From positions 828,655-846,729 of the forward strand of contig FN649755.1 in NCBI GenBank assembly GCA_000310025.1: a DNA stretch of 18,075 nucleotides, given 5' to 3'. Both the position numbers and the translations under genes were made by a program. Every line of letters starts with the position of its first letter. Position 1 is the stretch's first letter. The DNA comes from Ectocarpus siliculosus. Lineage: Eukaryota > Sar > Phaeophyceae > Ectocarpales > Ectocarpaceae. Of the stretch, positions 8,916 through 17,268 are shown piece by piece. A model generated the notes under the pieces. That model did no database searches. It had not been told where the DNA came from and saw only the letters and a program-made list of their open reading frames with translations.

Positions 8916-10468
8916 CCGCCGTTAACCGTGGCCTGAAAAACAGGTGGTGGTGAATAGCACGCCAGCAGCGACTTGTTCACAGAAAGAGTCGAAATAGTTC
9001 CTCTGAGGTACAGCAGTACATGCGGTGGAGGCGAAAATGAACTTAGCCTGGCACAGATGTCCACATTGGCCACCGGGCGCCTATCTTAGCAATCGTGACT
9101 GCGATGCGGGTCTCCTACAAGGCAGCATGAATGAAGCAACGAGAAAAAAGTAGTTCACGAAAAATCAAGGGGATAGCACTGAACTACGTAGCGTGGAGCT
9201 ATCCACTACCCACCCCTCTACACGACTATCGTAATGGATACAGGAGGTGACCTGTTGCTAGGTTGAGTCCAGGCACATAGCCCTAAAAGCCATGGCAGCA
9301 CCTCATTACCGAAGGACGCATGATATATCACACCCCCTTTTCAGAGCCCGATTACCCCACGACGAAGATGTCGGAATCAAGTATATCTTGTCGGAAATCT
9401 CTCTACGAGACGGTTCCAACGCCGCCATTTTTTGGCACCGTCACTGCTTTTCTTGCCAAGACTTCGATCTTAGAAAATCGATCCAAGGGGTGTTGTACCT
9501 TATGCAACCTACGGTATGCTACTTCCTCGATGGATTTCCCAAATGATGCCAGGCAACTTGATCACCTCCTTCGCTGAAATGTTGACTAGAGTTTCATGTG
9601 TGAGGGAATGCAGGGCTCTTAAAAGCAAGTACAGCGTTTCCTTGTATTCGCCATCCCTTCCGTTCGCGTACAACAAAGAGCAAAGTTCCTCAAAACGAGA
9701 GGACCTGAGCCTCTGTAGTGACGATGTAGGTGGTGGCATAAAAACGAATAAAAAGCTCAGAAACAATACCCTCCTGTGTGGCCTGCCTCAAGAAGGCCTA
9801 TCCCCGACTCCACCGGTTGGTGTGAGGTCAGCGCATCATGGTCGTGGTTATGTGGTACTGTACCATAGGTGGTACTGTTTTCCTGTGTGACCCCGGCGGA
9901 CGTGCATCTAACGGCGCGTACATTGCGGCCAGAAAAAAATGGACACCAGCAACAATGCAAGGGGGGCAGAAACATAGACGAGTACAAAGCCGCAGCCATG
10001 GTAGATCCTTACAGTTTGCTTCTGTTGCTATTTTGCCGTCTCCGTCTTCTATGCGGAGAAGAACAGCTTGACCCTCCCCATGACGCCCCCTCAAGGGGTT
10101 CGAGGTCACAGCCTTGAGAAGCATGTGACGTATGCATAACATCAGCAACCTCTACCCCGCGAGAATCAGCCCAAACGGTGCCTAGAAAATTGGAGAGCGT
10201 TTGGTGTGAATCCGGAATTGGGGAGTTTTATGTTGCAGAGGCAGCTTTCGATGTGAGGGCCCCAGTAACAGATCTTGGCATGTCGACGCACCCGCCGCTG
10301 CTCCATGATATCCTTTACCGGCTTCGTGCCTGAGATAGAAATTGAAGCTGTGTGAGACGAAATGCCGTTTCGAACTCTCCGATTGGATTTACCTACAACC
10401 AGGTACCGCCCTTACGCACACCCGCCCAACCCCCTTCCTAGGAGGGTGGAGAAACCAGAAACGAAGTT
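8916..10468. other. Long gene-free stretch
   Basis: About 1.5 kb with only short, mutually overlapping frames on both strands (for example 9292-9546, 9516-9890 and 9828-10148). None carries a motif I recognise, and no run of splice sites links them. It may hold the promoter of the LRR gene farther downstream, but I cannot point to a core promoter. Confidence 0.4.
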
Positions 10469-10550
10469 GGCCGCATGGCCTAGTGGTCAGAGAAAGATAG
10501 CGTCCGTGCTTGCGCTATATGTTGGTCGCGCACACATCAGTTCGGCAAAA
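10469..10550 (+). other. tRNA-like relic with perfect box A
   Basis: TGGCCTAGTGG at 10476-10486 matches the box A consensus exactly and is followed by TCAGAG as in a D-arm. A perfect 6-bp stem (ATAGCG 10497-10502 with CGCTAT 10513-10518) encloses a 10-nt loop where an anticodon arm might be. The T-loop is degenerate (AGTTCGGCAAA, 10539-10549), and GTTGGTCGCG lies just before it, resembling the GTAGGTCGCG ahead of the box B at 221. I read it as a damaged tRNA or the head of a tRNA-derived SINE, about 350 bp upstream of the LRR gene. Confidence 0.4.
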
Positions 10551-10901
10551 TCTGTGGGTTGAGTAGTCCTTCTTCATGACACACAAACTACCGGCGTAGG
10601 AGGAGACAAACCAAGTTCTGTGCCAATACACTTGCTTGCAGCACCAGCCGAGCTGGATGTCATTTTCGTGTATCAGAAGCGTCGATGACAATTTTGACCC
10701 AAACCTGTAGTTATCTCGAGCATTTTCAAACTGTATCCTCTGAATCTCAGACGTTTGAACACCTTGGAATACTTGAGATGGTACCGTGCCAGTTTATTGG
10801 GTTTAGCTTGTGTTCTTCTGCGTTTCCACCCCGTCGCCCCGTCTCCCCTGCATGTATCCCTCATGTTCTGCCTCGTTTTGCAGCCCGCCCCGCAGTTTGC
10901 A

Positions 10902-11076
10902 ATGCCGTCTGAGGATCGTGCCGCACTGGTGGCCCTGTTTCGGTCTACCGGCGGGACTCTTTGGAAGCATAACGCCTACTGGGACACAGATGCTAAACTC
11001 TCGCAATGGTACGGAGTTTACGTCAACCAGGATGGCCGTGTGAAGGAGCTGAGGCTGTCCAGAAACAACCTCAAAG
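10902..11076 (+). CDS. Exon 1: LRR N-terminal cap and first half-repeat
   Basis: Begins MPSEDRAALVALFRSTGG and continues through LWKHNAYWDTDAKLSQWYGV to GRVKELRLSRNNLKG. The D-R-A-L-x-x-L pattern, the TGG-x-x-W-x-x-N, the LSQWYGV and the final LxLxxNxLxG are the usual cap of plant-type LRR proteins. The exon ends AACCTCAAAG|GTATCT, phase 1. The ATG at 10902 directly precedes the cap. The frame is open upstream to an ATG at 10755 with a hydrophobic stretch (SLLGLACVLL), but TTTTGCAG (ending 10883) and CCCGCAG (ending 10894) are plausible acceptors, so this could be an internal exon, or the protein could carry an N-terminal signal. I prefer 10902. Confidence 0.7.
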
Positions 11077-14000
11077 GTATCTTGATCCTACTCCGAACTT
11101 TTCTGAGTATGCCTGCTGCCCTCTTGACGGTGTGCCTGGCCTTTGTCCAGAGCCCATCGCACCACAAGTGGTTCATTGAATTGAAAGTATTGGTTTCGAG
11201 TATCCTATGGCTGATACGCAGGAGGTTGATTGTGCCCAGCTACGCTTCGACCGATAACATAAACATTGGACAGGCACAACCCGTCCCCACAAAGAGGTTT
11301 CGTCTGTTCTTGTAGTCGTTGGCTCTTTACCATGAGCAATGTTGTTTTCATGAGCGAGTTGGAATCACTGGATCCTGGACGTTCTTCTAGCAGGTGAGAG
11401 CGAGTTTCAAAATGGATATTTGATTTGCAGTTTTTTTAGACATTGCATCGCAGACATGGTCGTGTGCCAAGTACAAGAACCTTAAAGAATTTGATACGGA
11501 TGTTGAACTCTGTCACGTGCAGCGGCAGTGGGTTGTTTCATAAACTGGTTTACGTGCAGCTTGGGGCTTCAAACCATGTTAGCTGCGCAAGAAGGTGAAA
11601 GGAACCATCAGGCCTGTGTGGGAGATGTCGAACGTGCTAGAGTCATCTGCGGCGGTGACGTGTGGATGAGGCGCATGTCTTGGGAGAAATTTTGAATATG
11701 CATCAATGGTCTTACGTCGTCGGTTCTGTGCAGGGACTATCCCTGAAGCGGTTGGAGCTCTCACAAAACTGAAGATCGTCTCGTTGGAAGACAACAAGCT
11801 CACGGGTAAGAGAGAATGACGTGCGCAGAGCAAGATGATTTTCGAAGACGTGTCTCTCCCACGCCGTAGACAACGCCCCGGTTGTTGTTGTTGTTGTTGT
11901 CGTCTTCAGATTAAAAACCGTTCCGATCTCTCTCCACCCAGTACCTTCGCATGTCCGTACTGATCCAACACTCGACGCGGTCAATTCCCGTGGTCACAGG
12001 TTAACTTACCCTAAAAAGGTACACTCATGCTAAAAAGGTACACTCAATTAAACTTGCCCCGAGGGGTCCGCAAGTCAATAGAAATCAACGACAGATATCC
12101 TGGAGTCAACACCCCCTTGGTTCAATCTTGGTACTTCACAACGCAAGCAGAGACAAGGCCATCTGACACAGAAAAAGAGAGAAAAAAAGAGAGAAAAAGA
12201 GAAAACAGAGAAAAAGAGAAAAAAAGAAAAAGAAAACAGGAAAGAGAAAACATAATGAAAATATATAAAAAGAAAACAGGAAAGAGAAAATAAAATGAAA
12301 ATAAAATGAAAATAAAAATAAAAAGAGTGAGGACAAAAAGGGACCAGCGAAAATAACAAGAAATAAGGGGCAGAAAAAGGAACACGGTGGAGAGACCACT
12401 AACAAACAAGCAAACACGCAAACATGGCCACCAACCAGTGATACATCGTAATGGTACGTCATCACTTGTGAGGGGTTGGTGCAATGGTGCAGCGTTGGGG
12501 GGGGGGAATTGGCTAAAAGAAATTCAATCTGGCACGTATCGCGCCACTCGGTCCGTCTCTTCTTGTTTGCTTTCTTCCCTCACCGTCTCGTCCGTCTCCT
12601 GCCCCCCTCCCGCCCCATTGGTTGTTGGCTTGTGGTTTCGTTTGAGCCCTCGTTGTCGGCTGGCCTCTTCTTACTTCTCGTGCCACGAGGTCATGAACCT
12701 CTCAGCTCCCTGCAGCACCGCCACATGCCAGGTTACTCCCCCCTCCACCTTTGTAGCTTCCGTCCACTTTAACTTCGGTGCCGTGTCTTTCGGTGCCGGG
12801 ATTCCGAGACAACATGGATCGGTTTTCGTAGATCCGTGGTCGGCCCCGAATGCCTTCAGGTCGTCGAGCAAACGCTTCGGCCAGTTCTGTTCCTGCCCCC
12901 CCCTACGTGGCTTCCCCCCCCCGCCAGTTCGCCGAGCATCAGTCGTTCGGGAGTCGCCCGTCCGGCTGCCTTGCCAGTGCTACCGCGAACAGTAGGCGTC
13001 GTTGTCGTATCGTGGCTTCAAGGCTCTGGCATTCGACCCTATTCAGCGTCTGGGCGTAAGAGAGCTGCCGGTAGGTATCTTTCTTGCGCTTGTACCCGAT
13101 AACTCGAAGGAGCAGTCGGTGGTGTGTCGACCGCAGCGTCTGATAGTGGCCGCTGAGTGGTGACCATGTCATGCAGCCGTGCAGCAGCGCCTCCATCGCC
13201 TCCGCCTGGAGCAGGCGGATCTTGAGTCGGAATGGCGCTTTCGGTCTGTCGAGAGCTCCTGGCCATATCGCCTGAGGCACGCCCACGCTCCTCTGCTCCT
13301 GTAGTTGATCTCCCGGGTGAGGTCGCCGTGTTCGTTGACGAGGCCACCGAGGTACCGGAACTCGGTCGTCTGGGCGTATTTCTGTCCCGCGGCTTCGATG
13401 GTCAGCGGTGGAGGCGGGGAGGGCTGTGATGTTGTTGTAGTCGGCTTGTCATTCGCGCGCATCAGGAGCGTCTCCGTCTTCTTCTCCGACACTTAGTCCG
13501 AACTCCCCGAACACCTCAACGATGATGGTCATCATTCTCGCCAGTCGTTCTGCAGACCTCGATACGACGCCGGCATCATCGGCATACAACATTTCCCATA
13601 CTGCCCTCCGTACTCGGTCAAGAGGTGTCTCCTCCCCCCCGCCCGCTTCCGTCCTCCCCTCCTCCAAGCACACCAGGTTCCGCAGAACAACATCATCCTC
13701 GCTGAATCGGATAACGACGACCTCGAGGACCTCGGCGAAGAAGATGCTGAACAGCAGTGGGGATAGCACACATCCTTGTCGCACGCCTTGTGTGACGAAG
13801 AACCAGTCCGATAGTTCTCCGTCGTCCATGCGCACCCGGGCCCGCATTCCATCGTGGAATTGGAGGATGACTTTGATCAGCTTCGCGGGAATCCCGGCCC
13901 TGGCCAGCACCTTCAATAGCATGTGTCGGTCCACCGAATCATACGCCTTCTTCAAGTCGACGAAGCATATGTAGAGCGGTATTGGCAGCAGCCTACTCTT

Positions 14001-16301
14001 TTGGACGAAATGGAATACCAGCAGCGTTATGACAACGTGTTTGATGGGCTGAAAGTGTGTGCAGGCTCCATCCTTACAAGACTGGGATCTCTAGGCAAAT
14101 TGCAACATCTTCGGCTGCACAGAAACCAGCTGGTCGTCGAGAGAGAATTAATCAAGTTGATCGCCTTCTCTTATTTGGTTCGACAACGGCCCTGAACGAA
14201 CATGGACTACGACCACAGAACGGTCGCGTTCCATGTCTGCCACTTGTAGGGTGTGTTGGAAGATGCGGGGTCGCCTGAAATTAGTTTTATACCCAGATTG
14301 AGCGGGTTAAACGTTTGAACTTCGACGTTCGGAATCTAGCATCAGATCCGTGATTGGTCCAAACCAAATTTCACGTATAGCATGACCACGGGGGCTTTGA
14401 AACAACGATTTTACCCCATCCCTCTTTCCTCGAGGGTCACTGCGATACCAACTGTGCGTCATCGTTCGATCGTTGCGCTCGGCATTCGTAGAGGGAAGAA
14501 TATTGGGGGTTCAGCGTAAACGAGTTTGCATTAGTCCCAGTTTTGATCGACAATGCCTCAGGCAAGTCATTTGTTTGTTTAAATCCAAGCGTTTTGAACG
14601 CTGTGACATTCCGATGTGATGTCACTTCCTCTCTGTTGTGTCCGACGACTTTGCCATTTGCGTCAACATATAAATTAGAAACTCGGATTGCCAGTCAGGC
14701 TGGCTAGGTCAGGGCGAGACAGGCACCAGCTGTTGGTGTGGGAGGTGCCGAAGGTGAAACAGTGATGTGTAGCGCTTCCGCGAGGGTGAGACTCATGTCT
14801 TGAAGAACACTGTGTTTCACCGGTCTGACCTCTTTGGTTCCTTTTCTGTGCAGGTCCTATCCCTGGTGCGCTTGGAGCTCTCAAGGAGCTATTATATCTT
14901 CGTTTGAGCGGTAACAAGTTCACGGGTGAGAAAGCATGGAAGATCAGAGCATGATTGTTTATGTAGTAGAAGACTTGTCTTTCCCAACCCCATGGGAAAT
15001 GTCGGCGGCAGCCTGCAAGGTTCGATGCAATGAATGCGTCAGCTTGTTGATTGACCCCAAGCCTTATGCTACTGGACGGGCAAGGCTGACCCAGTTGACA
15101 GGCATGAAGAGGTAGAGAAGTTGTAGTCACTTCTTTTGGTTACCCCTCGAAGACGAGGAATAGTGGAGATTGAAAACCAGGTACATGTTAGCCAATCACG
15201 CAGCAGTCGCAAGAGTTACCCGTCTGAGGGACGCACTCAAGATGATTAACAATCTGCCGAAGACGTGCTAGATACTTACGGGAAGATACCCCGAAGATTC
15301 ACGCCGGCCGAACAGTCAATTTCACTTGTCAAACAAAACACCACACATGAGTGGCGATAGCAACGACAAAATCCATCTCACGAACAAACTTCACCATGGC
15401 AGCTTGTTTCACATGCTAAATGCCTACGCAGGTTCAATCCCGGCACGGCTCGGATCATTGCAGAAACTGCAACGACTTTGGCTCAACGACAACCAGCTGG
15501 CCGGTGAGAGGGCAACAACTCAAAGGCATCGTCGAATCCAGATGGTTCGGCAACGGCCCTGGCGGGACATACGCTATGATCGCAGAAAAGCCACTTTAGA
15601 TTTCTTCCAAACTTTTGGTTGATGTAGTATTTGGGTTTTTTTCTGATTCATACAGTTTATGCATTCCGAGGCTGAGCACGACTTTTGGCATTTTCGATAT
15701 TCAAGTTTATCAAATTTATATATGACGTCGGTGATTGGCCGAGACGAATTTCATCCCTAGCACCTCCACCTCAGCGTTCAAATGAAACGCAGAAAGTACC
15801 ACCCTGTTGCCGTGTTCGTAACCGAACGTGAGTTCAACTGCGTTCACGAGTTCGGTCGTTGCGCTTGGCGCTCTTGGGAGATGGAATATTTGGCGTTCAG
15901 TATAGACGAGATTGTTTTGGTCCCAGTGTGATCGACAGCCCCGCCCACGGGACACTTCCTATGATGAAAAGGTCATTTCCATAGATTTGAACGCTGTAGC
16001 ATGCATGAAGGGACTTGCTCGCTGTTGTGTGTCTGGTGCGTGTGCGATATTCGTCATGTATTCTTGAGCTAGGTTGCCTACGCCAGGGCATGACAACAAC
16101 CAGCTTTGCAGAGTGGGAGGTGTCGAAGGTGCTATTCTAGCATCATGTGCGGCGTTCATGCGTGAACTAGACTCGTGCCTTGGCGAACGTCGGCTGACCG
16201 GTGACCCATTCGTTCGTTTTTCTGTGCAGGGCCTATTCCTGAAGCCCTTGGAGCGCTTACGGAGCTGACGAATCTTTTGTTAAGCTACAACAAGCTCACG
16301 G
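10902..16301 (+). CDS. LRR protein gene with 72-nt LRR exon cassettes (incomplete, LRR-ROCO-like)
   Basis: The visible parts are a 58-codon first exon and five 72-nt exons, four of them with intact splice sites, each adding one 24-residue plant-type LRR. All junctions split a glycine codon after its first base, so exons join in frame in any combination. Proposed order: 10902-11076, 11734-11805, (14065-14136), 14854-14925, 15432-15503, 16230-16301. In brown algae this architecture is known from the LRR-ROCO family, proposed as pathogen receptors, where LRRs face ligands and a Roc-COR GTPase follows. No GTPase, kinase or transmembrane segment is visible, so the C-terminal part lies beyond the window or is lost. 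LRR identity is secure. ROCO membership is inference, and the retrotransposon in an intron and a damaged exon leave open that this is a decaying copy. Confidence 0.75.
11322..11393 (+). pseudogene. Possible decayed type-B LRR exon
   Basis: A strong donor CAG|GTGAGAG sits at 11394. Counting back exactly 72 nt in the phase used by the other cassettes, the reading begins GSLP and ends LLAG, as in the type-B exon at 15432 (GSIP...QLAG), with W and D also in matching places. The middle does not match without gaps and there are two in-frame stops. The nearest acceptor (TTCTTGTAG, ending 11314) is 7 nt too far upstream. If real it is a dead cassette in intron 1. The ungapped nucleotide match is weak, so this may be coincidence. 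Confidence 0.25.
11734..11805 (+). CDS. LRR exon A1 (72 nt, 24 residues)
   Basis: Preceded by TTCTGTGCAG and followed by GTAAGAG. With the split glycine it reads GTIPEAVGALTKL then KIVSLEDNKLTG, a complete plant-type LRR of the pattern GxIPxxxGxLxxLxxLxLxxNxLxG. By eye 52 of 72 bases match exon A3. Upstream intron sequence shares a GTGGGAG(A/G)TGTCGAA...GGTG block with the introns before A2 and A3, and the downstream intron shares GCAGAGCA(A/T)G with those after A2 and A3, so exon and flanks duplicated together. Confidence 0.85.
11881..11900. repeat. (GTT)n microsatellite
   Basis: About six to seven GTT units in the intron downstream of exon A1. Confidence 0.85.
12011..12046. repeat. 17-bp direct repeat
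   Basis: CTAAAAAGGTACACTCA occurs at 12011-12027 and 12030-12046, separated by two bases. It lies between the conserved intron start after exon A1 and the purine-rich tract. Confidence 0.8.
12168..12385. repeat. Purine-rich (GAAAA)-type tract
   Basis: About 215 nt composed very largely of A and G on the plus strand, built from GAAAAAGAGA-like units. A longer internal duplication is visible (AAAAAGAAAACAGGAAAGAG at about 12228 and 12266). The matching phenylalanine-rich frames on the minus strand and lysine-rich frame on the plus strand are shadows of this tract. It lies about 150 bp beyond the 3' side of the minus-strand retrotransposon and could be related to its 3' tail, though as a pyrimidine run on that strand and not a poly(A). 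Confidence 0.8.
12530..13985 (-). mobile_element. 5'-truncated non-LTR (LINE-type) retrotransposon
   Basis: Read on the minus strand, this carries the reverse-transcriptase palm and thumb and a long C-terminal tail of a LINE-type element. Upstream parts of a full element (endonuclease, N-terminal RT) are missing, which is the usual 5' truncation of such insertions. It sits antisense in the intron between LRR exons A1 and B1. That intron is about 2.26 kb, against 506 bp for the matching intron between A2 and B2, so insertion of this element plus the purine tract accounts for the difference. The 5' edge is near 13985 because coding similarity stops there; the 3' edge is uncertain (coding similarity reaches about 12670, with a further tail). 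I did not find target-site duplications by eye. Confidence 0.8.
12671..13985 (-). pseudogene. Broken LINE reverse transcriptase
   Basis: Minus-strand order: PLYICFVDLKKAYDSVDR (motif A region, 13985-13920), VRQGCVLSPLLFSIFFAEVL (motif B, about 13800-13730), MLYADDAGVVSRSAERLARM (motif C with the catalytic YADD, about 13600-13540), LSV then SEKKTETLLMR (13500-13450), YLGGLVNEHGDLTREINYRS (thumb, about 13370-13300), LKIRLLQAEAMEALLHGC, and QRRLLFAVALARQPDGRLP (about 13010-12950), then LLDDLKAFG and TEATKVEGGVTWH toward 12760. The frame changes at about 13495, 13260 and 12945, so at least three frameshifts separate the pieces. The catalytic core is intact in sequence but the protein cannot be made whole. 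YADD and the thumb pattern support non-LTR retrotransposon RT over LTR or telomerase RT. Clade is not assigned. Confidence 0.85.
14065..14136 (+). pseudogene. LRR exon B1 with damaged donor site
   Basis: Preceded by GTGTGCAG. Reads GSILTRLGSLGKLQHLRL then HRNQLVV, matching the type-B cassette at 15432 at about 48 of 72 bases by eye. Two features are abnormal: the usual IP pair at the repeat start is IL, and the expected donor G|GTGAGAG is replaced by G|TCGAGAG. The nearest GT (14136-14137) would give a 71-nt exon and shift the frame. Because cassettes are 72 nt and phase-matched, skipping B1 would leave the protein in frame. It lies just past the truncated end of the antisense retrotransposon. 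A sequencing error at the donor cannot be excluded. Confidence 0.7.
14854..14925 (+). CDS. LRR exon A2 (72 nt, 24 residues)
   Basis: Flanked by CTTTTCTGTGCAG and GTGAGAAAG. Reads GPIPGALGALKEL then LYLRLSGNKFTG. The LRR framework is intact. Differences from A1 and A3 concentrate in the LxxLxLxx segment that forms the exposed beta-strand in LRR folds. Phase 1 on both sides. Confidence 0.85.
15432..15503 (+). CDS. LRR exon B2 (72 nt, 24 residues)
   Basis: Flanked by GCCTACGCAG and GTGAGAGGG. Reads GSIPARLGSLQKL then QRLWLNDNQLAG. This is the intact type-B cassette, distinguished from type A by SIPARLGSL, by NQLAG in place of NKLTG, and by a different acceptor context (no TTCTGTGCAG). Phase 1 on both sides. 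Confidence 0.87.
16230..16301 (+). CDS. LRR exon A3 (72 nt, 24 residues), last one seen
   Basis: Flanked by TTTTTCTGTGCAG and GTGAGATAG. Reads GPIPEALGALTEL then TNLLLSYNKLTG. An intact donor implies that at least one further exon follows, yet none with LRR character is visible in the remaining 1.77 kb. The next exon is either outside the window or of a type I cannot recognise alone. Confidence 0.85.
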
Positions 16302-16421
16302 GTGAGATAGGATTGCGTGAGCAGAGCATGGTTGTTTTAGGATAGATGTCTCCCCCCCTGTTCGCAAAATTTGAATAGGTTGGCGTCGAGTGGCACCGAC
16401 GCTGAAAAACAAGCCACCAGC

Positions 16422-16842
16422 CCCTAGACATGAAATAATGGAACTAACCAATTTTGTATTTTTCCCATACCGTAACACAAACCCGCCAAGCCAGACATGA
16501 AAGAGCTGAACTAATCGACCTTTTATTTTCCCATACTGTAACACAAACCTGACAAGCCAGACATGGAAAACTGAACTAACCGACTTTTTATTTCCCATAC
16601 TGTAACACAAACCGGAAAAGCCAGACATGGAAAAACTGAACTAACGGACTTTTTATTTCCCATACTGTAACACAAACCTGACAAGCCAGACATGGAAAAA
16701 ATGAACTAACCGATTTTGTATTTCCCATACTGTAACACAAACCTGACAAGCCAGATATGAAATAATTGACCTAACCGACTTTTTTAATTCTCATAACGTA
16801 ACACAAACATGACAAGCCAGATATGAAATAATTGAATCCAAC
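16422..16842. repeat. 65-bp minisatellite, about six and a half copies
   Basis: Units begin at about 16422, 16491, 16557, 16621, 16686 and 16751, with a partial copy from 16817. Each carries CCAGACATG or CCAGATATG, then GAACTAACCGA, a T-rich part, CCCATACTGTAACACAAACC and TGACAAG. Unit lengths are 64-66 nt, so no frame is kept across the array and the repeated minus-strand peptide (FHVWLVRFVL) is a by-product. The central units are the most alike, as expected for homogenisation inside an array. It lies in the intron after exon A3. There are no spacers, so it is not a CRISPR array. Confidence 0.92.
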
Positions 16843-16873
16843 GAAATACATCTCCAGACGCTTGACCATTTTT

Positions 16874-16911
16874 GTTTTTATTACTATTATTATTATTATT
16901 ATTTTTTTTTT
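16874..16911. repeat. (ATT)n tract with poly-T, ending in a possible acceptor
   Basis: About six ATT units run into roughly ten T residues followed by CCACAG at 16912-16917. That would make a good splice acceptor, but the sequence after it (TTGAAAACGCAAAAG) has no LRR character and I cannot support an exon there. Confidence 0.7.
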
Positions 16912-17097
16912 CCACAGTTGAAAACGCAAAAGTAAGCAAGAGTAGAAGGTTATTGGCCACCTTACATACATACCAACACGAAAACGGAAACGAAGCATAA
17001 ATATAGACACAGCAATCCTTTTGGTCAAATGTGCGATGCACATGAAGGTTGGAGACTCGTGGTGAGATAACCGTAACACAATACCGGTTCCCATTGG

Positions 17098-17268
17098 GCG
17101 GTGGGAATCTGGTCAGGCACTATCCTAAATTCTCCGCAAGGAGAGGGGTGGATAATGCAAGACAAAATGTCAGACCTAACATACTCAAGAACCTTGTTTT
17201 CAATTGACCGACCAAATGACCCAAAAGAGAAGGAGCACCAAGCGGTACGTAGATATCTTGAAGCTTGA
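17098..17268 (+). pseudogene. Possible copia-type reverse-transcriptase scrap
   Basis: One plus frame, open from at least 17098 to a stop at 17266-17268, reads AVGIWSGT... MSDLTYSRTLFSI and then DRPNDPKEKEHQAVRRYLE. This resembles the end of Ty1/copia reverse transcriptase, where AVGxLxYL, RPD(I/L)xYxV and HWxAxxRxLRYL follow in order. Spacing between the blocks is about right. Only this fragment is seen, with no catalytic YVDD upstream and no RNase H downstream. The match is by pattern memory and short, so it could be chance. Confidence 0.35.

Larger units (their letters stand above)
14065..16370 (+). repeat. Tandem two-exon module (B exon, intron, A exon, intron), about 1.37 kb
   Basis: B exons start at 14065 and 15432 (1367 bp apart) and A exons at 14854 and 16230 (1376 bp apart). 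B-to-A introns are 717 and 726 bp and are homologous along most of their length: GTTCG(A/G)CAACGGCCCTG after the exon, the GTGATTGG block near 14350 and 15730, the TCGTTGCGCT block near 14470 and 15860, and the long pyrimidine stretch ending CTGTGCAG. Introns after A exons share GATCAGAGCATG/GAGCAGAGCATG. An earlier half-module is A1 at 11734 with its flanks. Repetition of introns with exons shows DNA-level tandem duplication. Confidence 0.8.

Noticed and set aside
10469-10550. Functional tRNA gene
   Set aside because: Box A is perfect but the T-arm is broken and the acceptor ends do not pair, so it is listed only as a relic.
10755-10901. N-terminal extension of the LRR protein as a secretion signal
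   Set aside because: The frame is open and partly hydrophobic, but strong acceptor-like sites at 10883 and 10894 and the immediate cap start after ATG 10902 make it unsafe to include.
12075-12484. Phenylalanine-rich minus-strand frames resembling membrane proteins
   Set aside because: They are the complement of the (GAAAA)-type purine tract; hydrophobicity follows from TTT and TTC codons in a simple repeat.
13522-13974. 150-residue plus-strand frame
   Set aside because: It is the shadow of the minus-strand reverse transcriptase, whose YADD and other motifs make the real strand clear.
16422-16842. Regular direct repeats suggesting a CRISPR array
   Set aside because: Units are contiguous with no unique spacers, unit length varies by a base or two, and the context is an intron-bearing eukaryotic gene.
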